A stretch of 64,000 nucleotides of DNA from JAPLKB01 sp964429485 (GCA_964429485.1 CAYSBW010000002.1:1-64000); one strand, 5' to 3'; shown: positions 43,246 through 52,624, counted from the stretch's first letter. Made by a program: numbers and translations. The notes: generated by a model not told the origin, from the sequence alone.

Positions 43246-44169
43246 ATGATAATAAGCGCAAGCAGAAGAACTGATATCCCAGCTTTTTTTTCTGATTGGT
43301 TTTATAACAGAATTGCCGAAGGGTATTTGCTTGTTCGTAATCCTTTTAACAGACACCAGATAAGCTGGATAGATCTTTCCCCTGAAGCTGTTGACTGTAT
43401 TGTGTTCTGGACAAAAAATCCTGCGAGAATGATGGGCAAAATACTAAGTTTGACGGATTACACATTTTATTTCCATTATACTCTGAACGGCTATGGAAAA
43501 ATACTGGAACCCAACGTTCCTTTATGGATGGAATCTATTGATAATTTCAAGAACCTTTCTCAAATAATAGGCAAGGATAGAATTATCTGGAGATATGATC
43601 CAATAGTTCTGAATGAGCAATTTAATATCAAATACCATGCAAAAATGTTTGAGCAAATAGCATATAAATTGTCAGGTAAAACAAGGAGATGCGTAATAAG
43701 TTTTTTTGACATGTACAGGAAGGTAAGGCAAAAAATGGCATCAGTTCCTGTGGCTGAAATTTTAATCGAACAAATGATCGAACTGGCAGCTATAATAGAT
43801 AGAATTTCATCTTTATATGGTATTGAAGTGACAAGTTGTGCTGAAGCAGTTGATTTAACAGAATATGGGATCGAGCATGGCAGATGCATAGACGATCAAA
43901 TTATCAGCGAAATTTCCGGATTTCCCCTTAATGTGATGAAAGATCCCGGACAGAGAACTGAATGTGGCTGTGTTGCCAGTGTTGATGTTGGTTCTTACAA
44001 TACCTGTGTTCACGAATGTCTTTATTGTTATGCTAATTTCAACCATAATCTCGTCTGGCGTAACTATAACAGCCATGATCCAAAATCTCCTTTTCTTTTC
44101 GGGTGTACTGAGTCGGAAGATAAAATTTATAGCAGGAAAGCTGCAATTCATAAAAAAATTCAGAAATAA
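43246..44169 (+). CDS. DUF1848 family protein with CX3CX2C motif
   Basis: 307 residues from the ATG at 43246, which gives the family opening MIISASRRTDIPAF. Also visible: IVFWTKNPARMM, FHYTLNGYG, IIWRYDPIVLN and SFFDMYRKV. The C-terminal part has CGCVASVDVG and the cysteine triad CVHECLYCYAN (C254, C258, C261), the CX3CX2C spacing of radical SAM clusters. The fold resembles spore photoproduct lyase-like TIM barrels. Function unknown. Confidence 0.82.
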   Translation: MIISASRRTDIPAFFSDWFYNRIAEGYLLVRNPFNRHQISWIDLSPEAVDCIVFWTKNPARMMGKILSLTDYTFYFHYTLNGYGKILEPNVPLWMESIDNFKNLSQIIGKDRIIWRYDPIVLNEQFNIKYHAKMFEQIAYKLSGKTRRCVISFFDMYRKVRQKMASVPVAEILIEQMIELAAIIDRISSLYGIEVTSCAEAVDLTEYGIEHGRCIDDQIISEISGFPLNVMKDPGQRTECGCVASVDVGSYNTCVHECLYCYANFNHNLVWRNYNSHDPKSPFLFGCTESEDKIYSRKAAIHKKIQK

Positions 44170-44233
44170 GCAGGATAACCCGGCAATAACGGTTTGCAGG
44201 TAAGTAGAATAGTATTGACGGGTTACCTTGGCA

Positions 44234-44680
44234 TCATGCTTTCAGTTCAGAAGTGCAATGAGGGCACCTGGTTGCCTTTACAGGTATGGCAGAAAAGCAG
44301 AATGAGCATTCTTTTGTTGTCGGGTCAGCAGGGGGTGGAGCTTTTTTGAGTTTATTGACGCTTTTTATTACCATAAAAACCGAGAAAGCAACAATTAAAA
44401 AACTTATGACCGTATTAATGAACATACCCATGTTTATAGTTACGGCGCCTGCGTTTTTGGCTTCTGCCAGACTGACATAGGGACTGGCAACCTTCCCTTC
44501 CTTGATGACTAAAAAGAGGTTTGAAAAATCCACATTACCAAGAAGAAGACCTATAGGAGGCATAATAATATCATCAACCAGAGACTTTACGATGGTTCCG
44601 AAAGCTGCACCTATTATTATACCGACGGCCATGTCAATTACATTACCCTTCATGGCAAAATCCTTAAATTCCTTTAACAT
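44234..44680 (-). CDS. mscL: Large-conductance mechanosensitive channel MscL
   Basis: 148 residues. A membrane valve that opens under hypo-osmotic stress. N-terminal amphipathic helix MLKEFKDFAMKGNVIDMAVGIIIGAAFGTIVKSLVDD, then MPPIGLLLGNVDF and the second helix (about 85-105). The C-terminal tail carries CSFCFSAIPVKATRCPHCTSEL, a CxxC..CxxC zinc-ribbon extension found in many MscL proteins of anaerobes. AAGGAGG precedes the ATG. Confidence 0.96.
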   Translation of the reverse strand: MLKEFKDFAMKGNVIDMAVGIIIGAAFGTIVKSLVDDIIMPPIGLLLGNVDFSNLFLVIKEGKVASPYVSLAEAKNAGAVTINMGMFINTVISFLIVAFSVFMVIKSVNKLKKAPPPADPTTKECSFCFSAIPVKATRCPHCTSELKA

Positions 44681-45198
44681 GAATAATCCTCCTTGTTATT
44701 TTGGTAAAGATACTATTAATTTACTGATATTTCCTGAATTTATTGTACCAGTTTATCAATCTTGGTATGATAGGAAAAAAATTCATTTCATTATTTCGTT
44801 TTTTTTCTGCATAAGCACTTATTTCCTAATTGAACTAATTTAATAAATTAATGTCAATGAGATTTATCACCATTGTTATTTAATTTATAATATCGAAAAT
44901 TACAACAATTTTCTGGTAAAGGAATGGGATGAATTCGATAGAGTTTGAATATTTGAAAAATATTCTTTTTTTCTTTATCTTACCGAATCAATTAATAATA
45001 TTCTAAAATAATTTGTTGACGGAAAACTTTTAATATATTTAAAACATATCAATAAATTCAAAAGAATGATATAAAATATGCCAATATTCAGCTGTAATTG
45101 TGCTGAAAAGGTGGTTATTTAGAATAAGTTGAACCAAATAACATTTTTATATAACTTGAGTTTATAAAAAACACTTATAAAATAAAGTATGAGGATTT
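44681..45198. other. 518-bp intergenic region, no gene recognised
   Basis: Divergent space between mscL and the cyclic-nucleotide-binding protein gene. It is very AT-rich and contains short reading frames only, without Shine-Dalgarno support. No RNA gene, repeat or clear operator was recognised. Confidence 0.6.
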
Positions 45199-45690
45199 AT
45201 GAAAACCTATCATCCCATCAAAGATATTGATTCTGTTATTGCAATGCTTTCCAGAATTTCAGTATGGGGAGGCCTTACGAGTGAACAACAGGAAAAAATC
45301 TATAAGCGTTTGGAAACGGGCATATTCAGGAAAGATGAATATATATTCAGAAAGGGTGATAATCCTACCCATGTTTATATAGTTAAAAGCGGTAAAGTTA
45401 ATCTTTTAACATCTGATCAGGATGTTTCAATTCACAAAGAAACAGTAAAAACAGGTGAGTCTTTTGGTTTTGGTTCATTAATGTCCATGCAGCCACATAT
45501 GGCAACTGCAATAGCAGCTGAAGACAGTGAAATAATGGTATTGTCCAGGAAGGCCCTTCTTGAACTGCGCCATGATGATATTGAGTTGTTTGCCCTTTTA
45601 ATGATGAATATAGCCAGAGAAATTGCCAGGAAACTTAAGTTGACTGACAATATACTTCTACAGTATTTGCATGAACATAAAGACTTTTAG
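45199..45690 (+). CDS. Cyclic-nucleotide-binding domain protein
   Basis: 163 residues. A cNMP-binding beta barrel occupies most of the protein (EYIFRKGDNPTHVYIVKSGKVNLLT, TVKTGESFGFGSLMSMQPHMATAIAAEDSEIMVLSRKALLEL). The phosphate-binding cassette lacks the RA(A/T) arginine in the usual spot (HMATAIA), so cyclic nucleotide binding is doubtful. No DNA-binding helix follows; the C-terminus is a helix ending at LLQYLHEHKDF. It is probably a sensor or regulatory subunit, not a Crp transcription factor. Confidence 0.8.
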   Translation: MKTYHPIKDIDSVIAMLSRISVWGGLTSEQQEKIYKRLETGIFRKDEYIFRKGDNPTHVYIVKSGKVNLLTSDQDVSIHKETVKTGESFGFGSLMSMQPHMATAIAAEDSEIMVLSRKALLELRHDDIELFALLMMNIAREIARKLKLTDNILLQYLHEHKDF

Positions 45691-45881
45691 CATTTAATAA
45701 TTTTTTTATGTCAAGCCAATTATTGGAGTCTGCTATGTGAAGTGCGAACTTTTCGTAAACTTTCTCTTTATTGAAAAATTACTTGATATGAAATATTAGC
45801 TCAATAGTTATCCAATATTTATTCGGCTTGTTTTGATCATAAATTATGATTATTTGTAATTGTATACACTTCAGGTAATTC

Positions 45882-45910
45882 TTGATTTACCTTGTATAAA
45901 CCTATATAAT
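45882..45910 (+). promoter_or_regulatory. Promoter of aspS
   Basis: TTGATT (45882-45887), 17 bp, TATAAT (45905-45910). Its predicted start point near 45917 leaves about 18 nt of leader before the GTG at 45935, with ACGGAGGT in between. It also rules out the longer reading from 45860. Confidence 0.7.
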
Positions 45911-45934
45911 TATGCACATTTAACGGAGGTTCGC

Positions 45935-47689
45935 GTGAGAGATACTTATTGTGGTTTAATAAAGAATGAAGATATAGGGAAAACACTGCATTTGTCAGGA
46001 TGGGTATACAGAAGAAGAGATCATGGCGGGCTTATCTTTGTTGATCTGAGGGACATAACCGGAATTGTTCAGGTTGTGTTTTCACCTGATATATCCGGTG
46101 ATGCTCATCAGAAGGCAGGCAGTGTCAAACAGGAATATGTCATAAGCGTCACAGGCAAAGTTGCAAGGAGACCGAAGGAAACAGAAAATCCTGGTATTCC
46201 TACTGGAACTGTGGAAATCCTGGTAGAGAGCTTTGAGATTATAAATACCTGCAAAACTCTTCCCTTCCAGCTTGATGATGAAGATACAAGCGAATCCATA
46301 AGGTTCAAATACCGCTACCTTGACATGCGAAAACCTGATATCCAGAAGATATTTATTGACAGAAGCCGAGCATATAAAGTTACAAGAGATTATTTTTCAT
46401 CAAAGGGTTTTCATGAATTCGAAACTCCTTTTTTTACCAAAAGTACTCCTGAAGGTGCCCGTGATTTTGTAGTGCCGAGTCGCCTTAACCAGGGTATGTT
46501 TTATGCATTGCCGCAGTCTCCCCAACTATACAAGCAAATCCTTATGATAGCAGGTTTTGACCGATATTTTCAGATTGCAAGGTGCTTCAGAGACGAGGAT
46601 TTACGTGCAGATAGACAGCCAGAGTTTACTCAGATTGATGTTGAGATGAGTTTTGTAGATGTAGATGATGTGATTGAAACTGGTGAGGGACTAATAAGTG
46701 CACTTTACGAAGTCTTGAGAGGTGCCCCCATAGAAACACCTTTTATGAGAATGACATATGATGAAGCCATGCGTCTTTATGGTACTGATAAGCCTGATTT
46801 AAGGTTTGATATGACCATGGTTGATTTGACCGACGTTTTTCAGCAGACAGGTTTTGGAGTTTTCAAAAACACTATAGAAAATGGCGGTCAAATTCAGGCT
46901 CTCGTACTCAAGGGTAAAACATTGTCAAGAAAAGACCTGGACACTACTGTTGATGCTGCAAAGGAAATAGGAGCTGGAGGTCTTGTCTGGATACGCAAGG
47001 AAAGCAATGCATTACAATCGCCCACAGTCAAATATTTAAGCGATGATGAAAAGAAGCTTATGGAAGAAAGACTTGGGGTTGAAAATGGGGATGTAATTTT
47101 TATCATGAGTGATAAAAAGAATAAAGTAAATGAGCTTATGGGAAGGTTCAGATTATACATTGGTGAAAAATATGATTTAATAAACAAGGACGAATTCAAA
47201 TTCCTTTGGGTGGTAGATTTTCCTCTTCTTGAGTACAGTGAAGAAGAGAAAAGATATGTTGCGAGACATCATCCTTTTACATCACCACAGGGAAGGATGG
47301 AGGATTTTGAAGGAAACTATGATTATATTAAAGCAAAGGCCTATGACCTTGTCTTGAATGGTGTAGAACTGGGAGGAGGTAGTATAAGGATTTACAGGAC
47401 AGATGAACAGATGAAAATGTTCAAACTTCTTGGTATTAAAGAAGACGAAGCATCTGAAAAATTTGGCTTTCTCCTTGAGGCTCTTGAGATGGGTGCACCA
47501 CCCCATGGTGGTATTGCCTTTGGTTTTGACAGGATAATAATGATGTTTTTAAAGCTTGAGAGTATCAGAGATGTCATACCTTTCCCAAAAACACAGAAAG
47601 GAACATGCCCTCTAACAGGAGCACCGTCAAAAATCGGGCAGAGACAGTTAAACGAACTGAAGATTAAAGTAACAATTGAGGCGACATAA
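45935..47689 (+). CDS. aspS: Aspartyl-tRNA synthetase (possibly Asp/Asn non-discriminating)
   Basis: 584 residues from GTG 45935 with ACGGAGGT upstream. Bacterial-type AspRS: N-terminal anticodon-binding OB fold (HLSGWVYRRRDHGGLIFVDLRD), class II motif 1 near the FFSSKGFHEFETPFF region, motif 2 (FQIARCFRDEDLRADRQPEFTQID), the GAD insertion domain and motif 3 (GGIAFGFDRIIMMFL). Charges tRNA-Asp, and in organisms lacking AsnRS also tRNA-Asn; which applies here cannot be told. Confidence 0.97.
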   Translation: MRDTYCGLIKNEDIGKTLHLSGWVYRRRDHGGLIFVDLRDITGIVQVVFSPDISGDAHQKAGSVKQEYVISVTGKVARRPKETENPGIPTGTVEILVESFEIINTCKTLPFQLDDEDTSESIRFKYRYLDMRKPDIQKIFIDRSRAYKVTRDYFSSKGFHEFETPFFTKSTPEGARDFVVPSRLNQGMFYALPQSPQLYKQILMIAGFDRYFQIARCFRDEDLRADRQPEFTQIDVEMSFVDVDDVIETGEGLISALYEVLRGAPIETPFMRMTYDEAMRLYGTDKPDLRFDMTMVDLTDVFQQTGFGVFKNTIENGGQIQALVLKGKTLSRKDLDTTVDAAKEIGAGGLVWIRKESNALQSPTVKYLSDDEKKLMEERLGVENGDVIFIMSDKKNKVNELMGRFRLYIGEKYDLINKDEFKFLWVVDFPLLEYSEEEKRYVARHHPFTSPQGRMEDFEGNYDYIKAKAYDLVLNGVELGGGSIRIYRTDEQMKMFKLLGIKEDEASEKFGFLLEALEMGAPPHGGIAFGFDRIIMMFLKLESIRDVIPFPKTQKGTCPLTGAPSKIGQRQLNELKIKVTIEAT

Positions 47690-47727
47690 AGTTTTGCTGT
47701 CAACAAGCTACCGATGAGGAGGTTTAT

Positions 47728-49536
47728 TTGAAAAAGAAAAAAGGATTTATATTCAAAAATACTGCAAAAAATCCGAAATACCCTTTAACAGATGTTGAAA
47801 ACCCCGAATTATTCAGAGATGTTTTTCCTTTTACGGAAATGTGTAAAGTTAATTTTGATCACAAGATAGAACTTATGGATCCTCCTGAAGATATATATAT
47901 TACAGATACAACTTTTAGAGATGGCCAGCAATCAAGACCCCCGTTTTCAGCAAAGCAGATTGAAGATCTTTTTGATTTTCTGCACAGGCTTGGTGGTGCG
48001 AATGGTGTGATAAGACAGAGTGAATTTTTTCTTTACAGCGATAAGGACAAGGACGCTGTAGCAAGATGCCTCGATAAAGGATATCGTTATCCTGAAGTTA
48101 CCGGATGGATAAGGGCTGTCAAAGAGGACTTACAGCTTGTCAAAGATCTTGGGCTGCAGGAAACAGGCATACTTACAAGTGCTTCTGATTATCACATATT
48201 TATGAAATTAAAAAAAACCAGGTCTCAGGTTTTTAAGGATTATATTAAAATTGTAGAAAAAGCTCTTGAACATGGCATTACTCCAAGATGCCATTTTGAG
48301 GATATTACAAGAGCTGATATATATGGATTTTGTGTTCCCTTTGCTCAGGCTTTGATAAGCATGTCTGAAGAAGCAAGAATACCGGTAAAGATAAGACTGT
48401 GTGATACTCTGGGGATTGGTGTTACGTATCCCGGTGCAGCGCTACCAAGGTCCATAGGAAAGATAATACGAGCCATGATTGATGATGCAGGGGTTCCATC
48501 AGAATATCTTGAGTGGCATGGTCATAATGACTTTAATAAAGTAATTGTAAACAGTGTTAGTGCCTGGCTTTACGGATGTTCATTTGTAAATGGAACACTC
48601 CTCGGTATAGGAGAGAGGACAGGAAATGCACCCATAGAAGGACTGATAATGGAATACATATCTCTGACAGGCGAAGAAAACGGAATAGATACAAAGGTGA
48701 TCACGGAAATCAGAAACTACTTTGAAAAAGAGATAGGACATCATGTACCAAGAAACCAGCCCTTGGTGGGGCTTGACTTTAATGCAACATCAGCCGGCGT
48801 TCATATCGACGGGATACTGAAGAATGAGGAAATATACAGTTCTTTTGATACTAACAAGCTGCTTGATAGACCGATAACAGTTAATATAACTGATAAATCA
48901 GGTCTTGCAGGGATTGCACATTGGATAAATTCCCATTTTGCTCTGGTTGGAAAAGAGAGGATAGCAAAAACTCACCCCGGAGTAGCAAAGGTTAATAAAC
49001 GGATAATTAAACAATATGAAGAAGGCCGGATAACAGCAATATCCGATGAAGAGATCGAACATGCTGTCAGAAGGTACATACCTGAAATATTTACTTCTGA
49101 ATTCGAATTGTTGAAGAAGAAAGCCCACGATATGGCCGCACACTTGATTGAAGAGTATATTGAAAATACTGAAATTAAGAGTATGCTACCGGAGCAGCAG
49201 GAAGAAGTATTAAAGAAGATCGTAGAAGAATATCCTTTTATACAATTTGCTTATACTGTTAATGCTGAAGGTATTAAAATAACAAGGAATATTACCCAGA
49301 TAGTTGATAGGGCAAAATATTCAAGAATAGGATTGCATGAAGATTTTTCAGATAGAGACTGGTTTATCAATCCTATGAAAACAGGAAAGATAAGTGTAAC
49401 TGATATATATTCTTCAAAAATCACAGGTGCTCTATGTGTTACGGTATCAGGTCCGATAAGAGATGAACTTGGAGATTTAATCGGCATATTAGGTCTTGAT
49501 ATCAAATTTGAAGATTTGACAAGATCAGGGGAATAA
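47728..49536 (+). CDS. Re-citrate synthase-like HMGL-superfamily enzyme with C-terminal Cache-like domain
   Basis: 602 residues from a TTG start with GAGGAGG upstream. Residues about 50-340 form a DRE-TIM metallolyase barrel: DTTFRDGQQSRPPFS, the R/H/E-rich CHFEDITRADIYGF, and the metal site EWHGHNDFNK. A linker of alpha-helical domain follows (GHHVPRNQPLVGLDFNATSAGVH). Residues about 495-600 do not belong to this enzyme family and read like a small Cache/PDC sensor domain (FIQFAYTVNAEGIKITRN, DRDWFINPMKTGKISVTDIYSS, VTVSGPIRDELGDLIGILGLDI). Aconitase-type subunits and isocitrate dehydrogenase follow, so citrate formation is favoured over homocitrate or isopropylmalate synthesis. The Cache-like tail may give feedback control. 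Confidence 0.7.
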   Translation: MKKKKGFIFKNTAKNPKYPLTDVENPELFRDVFPFTEMCKVNFDHKIELMDPPEDIYITDTTFRDGQQSRPPFSAKQIEDLFDFLHRLGGANGVIRQSEFFLYSDKDKDAVARCLDKGYRYPEVTGWIRAVKEDLQLVKDLGLQETGILTSASDYHIFMKLKKTRSQVFKDYIKIVEKALEHGITPRCHFEDITRADIYGFCVPFAQALISMSEEARIPVKIRLCDTLGIGVTYPGAALPRSIGKIIRAMIDDAGVPSEYLEWHGHNDFNKVIVNSVSAWLYGCSFVNGTLLGIGERTGNAPIEGLIMEYISLTGEENGIDTKVITEIRNYFEKEIGHHVPRNQPLVGLDFNATSAGVHIDGILKNEEIYSSFDTNKLLDRPITVNITDKSGLAGIAHWINSHFALVGKERIAKTHPGVAKVNKRIIKQYEEGRITAISDEEIEHAVRRYIPEIFTSEFELLKKKAHDMAAHLIEEYIENTEIKSMLPEQQEEVLKKIVEEYPFIQFAYTVNAEGIKITRNITQIVDRAKYSRIGLHEDFSDRDWFINPMKTGKISVTDIYSSKITGALCVTVSGPIRDELGDLIGILGLDIKFEDLTRSGE

Positions 49537-49539
49537 TAA

Positions 49540-50799
49540 ATGGGAAAAACAATTGTTGAAAAAATATTAAGTATGAATGCAGGAACAGATTTGAGAAGGG
49601 GAGATTATGCTGTTGTGAACGTTGATAGAATTCTGCTTCAGGATGGAACTGCTCCTCTTGCAATAAAAAAATTTAATGATATGGGATTCAAAAAACTGTT
49701 TAACGGCAGCAGGGTTAATTTTTTTATTGACCATGCATCTCCGAGCCCGAGAATGGAACTGTCTAATGACCATTTAAATATAAAGGACTTTGCGCAGAGA
49801 TATGACGCCATTGTATACGAGGTTGGAGATGGAATATGTCATCAGATTATGTCGGAAAGTGTGTTATTACCATCAGAGGTTCTTCTTGGTGCGGATTCTC
49901 ATACATGTACAGGAGGTGCAGTTGGAGCATTTGCCACTGGCATGGGGTCAACAGATATTGCTGTTGCGATGGGGCATGGAAAAACATGGTTGAGGATTCC
50001 GGAAACAATTAAATTTGATATTAATGGAAAATTCCCTTCAGGCGTTTTTACAAAAGATTTAATTTTGAATATTATAGGTATGATTGGTGCAGACGGTGCC
50101 ACATATAAGTCAATGGAATTTGGAGGTAAGGCCCTGGTTCATATTGATGTGGAAGACAGGATGACCATTTCAAATATGGCTGTAGAGGCAGGTGCGAAAT
50201 GTGGCCTCTTTCCTTCAGATGCTATGACATTCTTCTATCTCAAAAAAATGAGAAGGGAGCAGCAATACATCGAAATTTTACCTGATGATGATGCTTGTTA
50301 TGAAAAAGTGATTGAAATTAATTTGGATGATCTTGTGCCTTTGGTAAGTCTCCCTCATGAGGTAGATAACACAAGAAGTGTGGAAGATAAAGAGGTGAAG
50401 GAAATAAATGTCAGTCAGGTATTTATAGGTTCCTGTACAAATGGTAGAATCGAGGATTTGCGGACAGCATCGCATATATTGAAAGGCAGAAAAAAACACA
50501 GAAATGTAAGGCTTCTCATAGGCCCTGCATCGAGAATGGTCTATTATCAGGCCTTGCAGGAAGGTATAATTGCAACTCTTTTCGAAGCTGGAGCAATCAT
50601 TTTGCCTCCTGGATGCGGGCCATGCATTGGTCTTCATCAAGGTGTATTAGGTGCCGGAGAGATCTGTGTTTCTACTTCTAACAGAAATTTTTTAGGCAGG
50701 ATGGGGAACCCCGATGCAGGCATCATACTTGCTTCACCTGCTACTGCAGCAGCAAGCGCTTTAAAGGGTAAAGTAACGGATCCCAGAGAGTTTTTTTGA
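49540..50799 (+). CDS. Aconitase/isopropylmalate-isomerase family large subunit
   Basis: 419 residues. The [4Fe-4S] cluster cysteines appear in DSHTCTGG, GSCTNGR and PPGCGPCIG, with substrate-site words GADSHTC and IGPASR. The two-subunit layout is that of LeuC, homoaconitase and the bacterial two-subunit aconitase. Placed between the citrate synthase-like gene and isocitrate dehydrogenase, it most likely isomerises citrate to isocitrate. It begins 3 bp after the synthase stop. Confidence 0.88.
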   Translation: MGKTIVEKILSMNAGTDLRRGDYAVVNVDRILLQDGTAPLAIKKFNDMGFKKLFNGSRVNFFIDHASPSPRMELSNDHLNIKDFAQRYDAIVYEVGDGICHQIMSESVLLPSEVLLGADSHTCTGGAVGAFATGMGSTDIAVAMGHGKTWLRIPETIKFDINGKFPSGVFTKDLILNIIGMIGADGATYKSMEFGGKALVHIDVEDRMTISNMAVEAGAKCGLFPSDAMTFFYLKKMRREQQYIEILPDDDACYEKVIEINLDDLVPLVSLPHEVDNTRSVEDKEVKEINVSQVFIGSCTNGRIEDLRTASHILKGRKKHRNVRLLIGPASRMVYYQALQEGIIATLFEAGAIILPPGCGPCIGLHQGVLGAGEICVSTSNRNFLGRMGNPDAGIILASPATAAASALKGKVTDPREFF

Positions 50800-50841
50800 T
50801 GGTTTCAGATCCGGCATCGATGGAGTTTATGGAGGTTTTTA

Positions 50842-51339
50842 ATGATTTTTAATGGAAAGGTTTGGAAATTTGGAGACAATATCTCCACTGATCATATAAT
50901 ACCGGGCAGGTTTTACCACTTGAGATCAAATTTAGAAGAATTAAAAAAACATGTATTTGATGATATTGTACCGGATTTTTATAAAAAGGTAAATAAAGGG
51001 GACATAGTGGTAGGCGGAAGAAATTTTGGTCTTGGTTCAAGCAGAGAGCATGCTCCTTTAATCATAAAGCTTGCAGGAATTGATGCGATAGTTGCAGATT
51101 CTTTTGCAAGAATATTTTACAGGAATGCAATAAACGTAGGACTTGCAGCGATAATATGTGATGTAAGTGGCATCAATGAAGGCGATAACCTTGAAATTAA
51201 TATGGAAGAAGGTTCATTATCTGACAAAACAAATGACATTCAGAAAAATTTTTCCAGGCTCCCATCTATAATGAGGGATATTTTGAAAGAAGGCGGACTC
51301 GATTACTATATTAAGAAACATGGAAAATTGATGGTTTAA
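50842..51339 (+). CDS. Aconitase/isopropylmalate-isomerase family small subunit
   Basis: 165 residues. The swivel-domain partner of the large subunit: KFGDNISTDHIIPGRFYH, VVGGRNFGLGSSREHAPLIIKLAGIDAIVADSFARIFYRNAIN. The substrate-loop reads YHLRS, unlike the YLxT of isopropylmalate isomerases, which leaves room for citrate. GGAGG precedes the ATG; 42 bp from the large subunit. Confidence 0.88.
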   Translation: MIFNGKVWKFGDNISTDHIIPGRFYHLRSNLEELKKHVFDDIVPDFYKKVNKGDIVVGGRNFGLGSSREHAPLIIKLAGIDAIVADSFARIFYRNAINVGLAAIICDVSGINEGDNLEINMEEGSLSDKTNDIQKNFSRLPSIMRDILKEGGLDYYIKKHGKLMV

Positions 51340-51466
51340 TGTAAGGCTATGATATCAGGTATTTCTGTAACCTAACAGAATTTGTTTTAAACAGGTAACT
51401 GTATAGAACATTGAAATGAATATTGTTTTCCAGCCTCACTTTGAAGAAAAATTATTATGAATATTT

Positions 51467-52624
51467 ATGGAGAGTGAAAAATTGAGTGAAAAAATTAAGA
51501 TTCCCTATATTTCCGGTGATGGTTCTGGGGAGGATATATGGAATGCATCAAAAAATATTCTGGAAGAGTCTGTTATAAAAGCCTATGGCAATGAAAAAGA
51601 AATTGAGTGGATTGAAGTATTGGCAGGGCTAAAAGCTCTTGACAGGACGGGATTACTGCTTCCTGACGAAACCCTCGATACTGTGAAAAATTATCGGATT
51701 GCTATAAAAGGTCCTTTGACAACCCCTGTTGGAAAAGGTTTTAGGAGTTTGAATGTTTATCTCAGGCAGATTTTTGATCTATATGTATGCCTGAGGCCTG
51801 TAAAATATTTCAAAGGACTGCCTAGCCCATTAAAGTCACCGGAAAAGGTTGACATTATTATTTTCAGGGAGAATACGGAAGATATTTATAAAGGTATAGA
51901 ATGGAAGGAAGGCACTGACGAGGCGAAAAGAGTTATAAAATTTTTAAAGGAAAAAATGGATGTAAGTCTGGCGGATGATACCGGAGTAGGAATCAAACCG
52001 ATCAGCAAAGCTAAAACTGTAAGATTTACCAGATGGGCTATAAATTATGCAATTAAAAATAAAAGAAAAAGGATTACTGTTGTTCATAAAGGCAACATAA
52101 TGAAATATACTGAAGGTGCATTCAGGGAATGGGCTTATGATGTTGCAAAGGATTTTAGCGAATATGTTTCTTTTAATGGGGAAGACAACAGGATATTTTT
52201 TAATGACAGGATTGCTGATAATATGTTTATGCAGGCTATTATAAAACCGGAAGATTATGACGTATTGTTATGTCCTAACCTGAACGGTGATTATCTTTCC
52301 GATGCCTGTGCAGCTCTGATTGGTGGATTAGGTGTTGCCCCGGGAGCAAATATCGGTGATGATGTGGCAATTTTTGAGCCAACACACGGAAGTGCCCCGA
52401 AGTATGCAGGTAAAGATATGGTGAACCCGACATCTTTTTTACTTTCAGGTTCAATGATGTTTGAGTACCTGGGTCTTAACATTGCAGCGGAAAAGATAAG
52501 AAATGCTGTTGAGGAAACGATAAGAAGCGGTATAATGACATATGATCTTGCAAGGCAGACAGGAGATGTGAAGCCTGTGAAATGCTCTGAGTTTGGGGAA
52601 GCAGTGTTAAAAAAAATGATATAG
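51467..52624 (+). CDS. icd: Isocitrate dehydrogenase, NADP-type
   Basis: 385 residues as the longest reading; a TTG at 51482 (GGAG nine bases before it) may be the true start, because the ATG has no Shine-Dalgarno. The protein follows E. coli Icd through its length: IAIKGPLTTPVGKGFRSLNVYLRQ (substrate serine), FRENTEDIYKGIEW, HKGNIMKYTEGAF, NLNGDYLSDACAALIGGLGVAPGANIG and THGSAPKYAGKDMVNPTS. The NADP determinants of the E. coli enzyme are kept (Lys-Tyr in PKYAG, Val in MVNP, Tyr and Arg in TYDLAR). Oxidises isocitrate to 2-oxoglutarate and ends the citrate branch encoded here. Confidence 0.92.
   Translation: MESEKLSEKIKIPYISGDGSGEDIWNASKNILEESVIKAYGNEKEIEWIEVLAGLKALDRTGLLLPDETLDTVKNYRIAIKGPLTTPVGKGFRSLNVYLRQIFDLYVCLRPVKYFKGLPSPLKSPEKVDIIIFRENTEDIYKGIEWKEGTDEAKRVIKFLKEKMDVSLADDTGVGIKPISKAKTVRFTRWAINYAIKNKRKRITVVHKGNIMKYTEGAFREWAYDVAKDFSEYVSFNGEDNRIFFNDRIADNMFMQAIIKPEDYDVLLCPNLNGDYLSDACAALIGGLGVAPGANIGDDVAIFEPTHGSAPKYAGKDMVNPTSFLLSGSMMFEYLGLNIAAEKIRNAVEETIRSGIMTYDLARQTGDVKPVKCSEFGEAVLKKMI

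Noticed and set aside
44175..44226. TAACCCG...CGGGTTA inverted repeat between the DUF1848 gene and mscL
   Set aside because: The arms are 7 bp and the spacer is nearly 40 bp; chance is sufficient.
45860..45934. Upstream extension of aspS
   Set aside because: It contains the TTGATT-N17-TATAAT promoter and the Shine-Dalgarno for the GTG at 45935.
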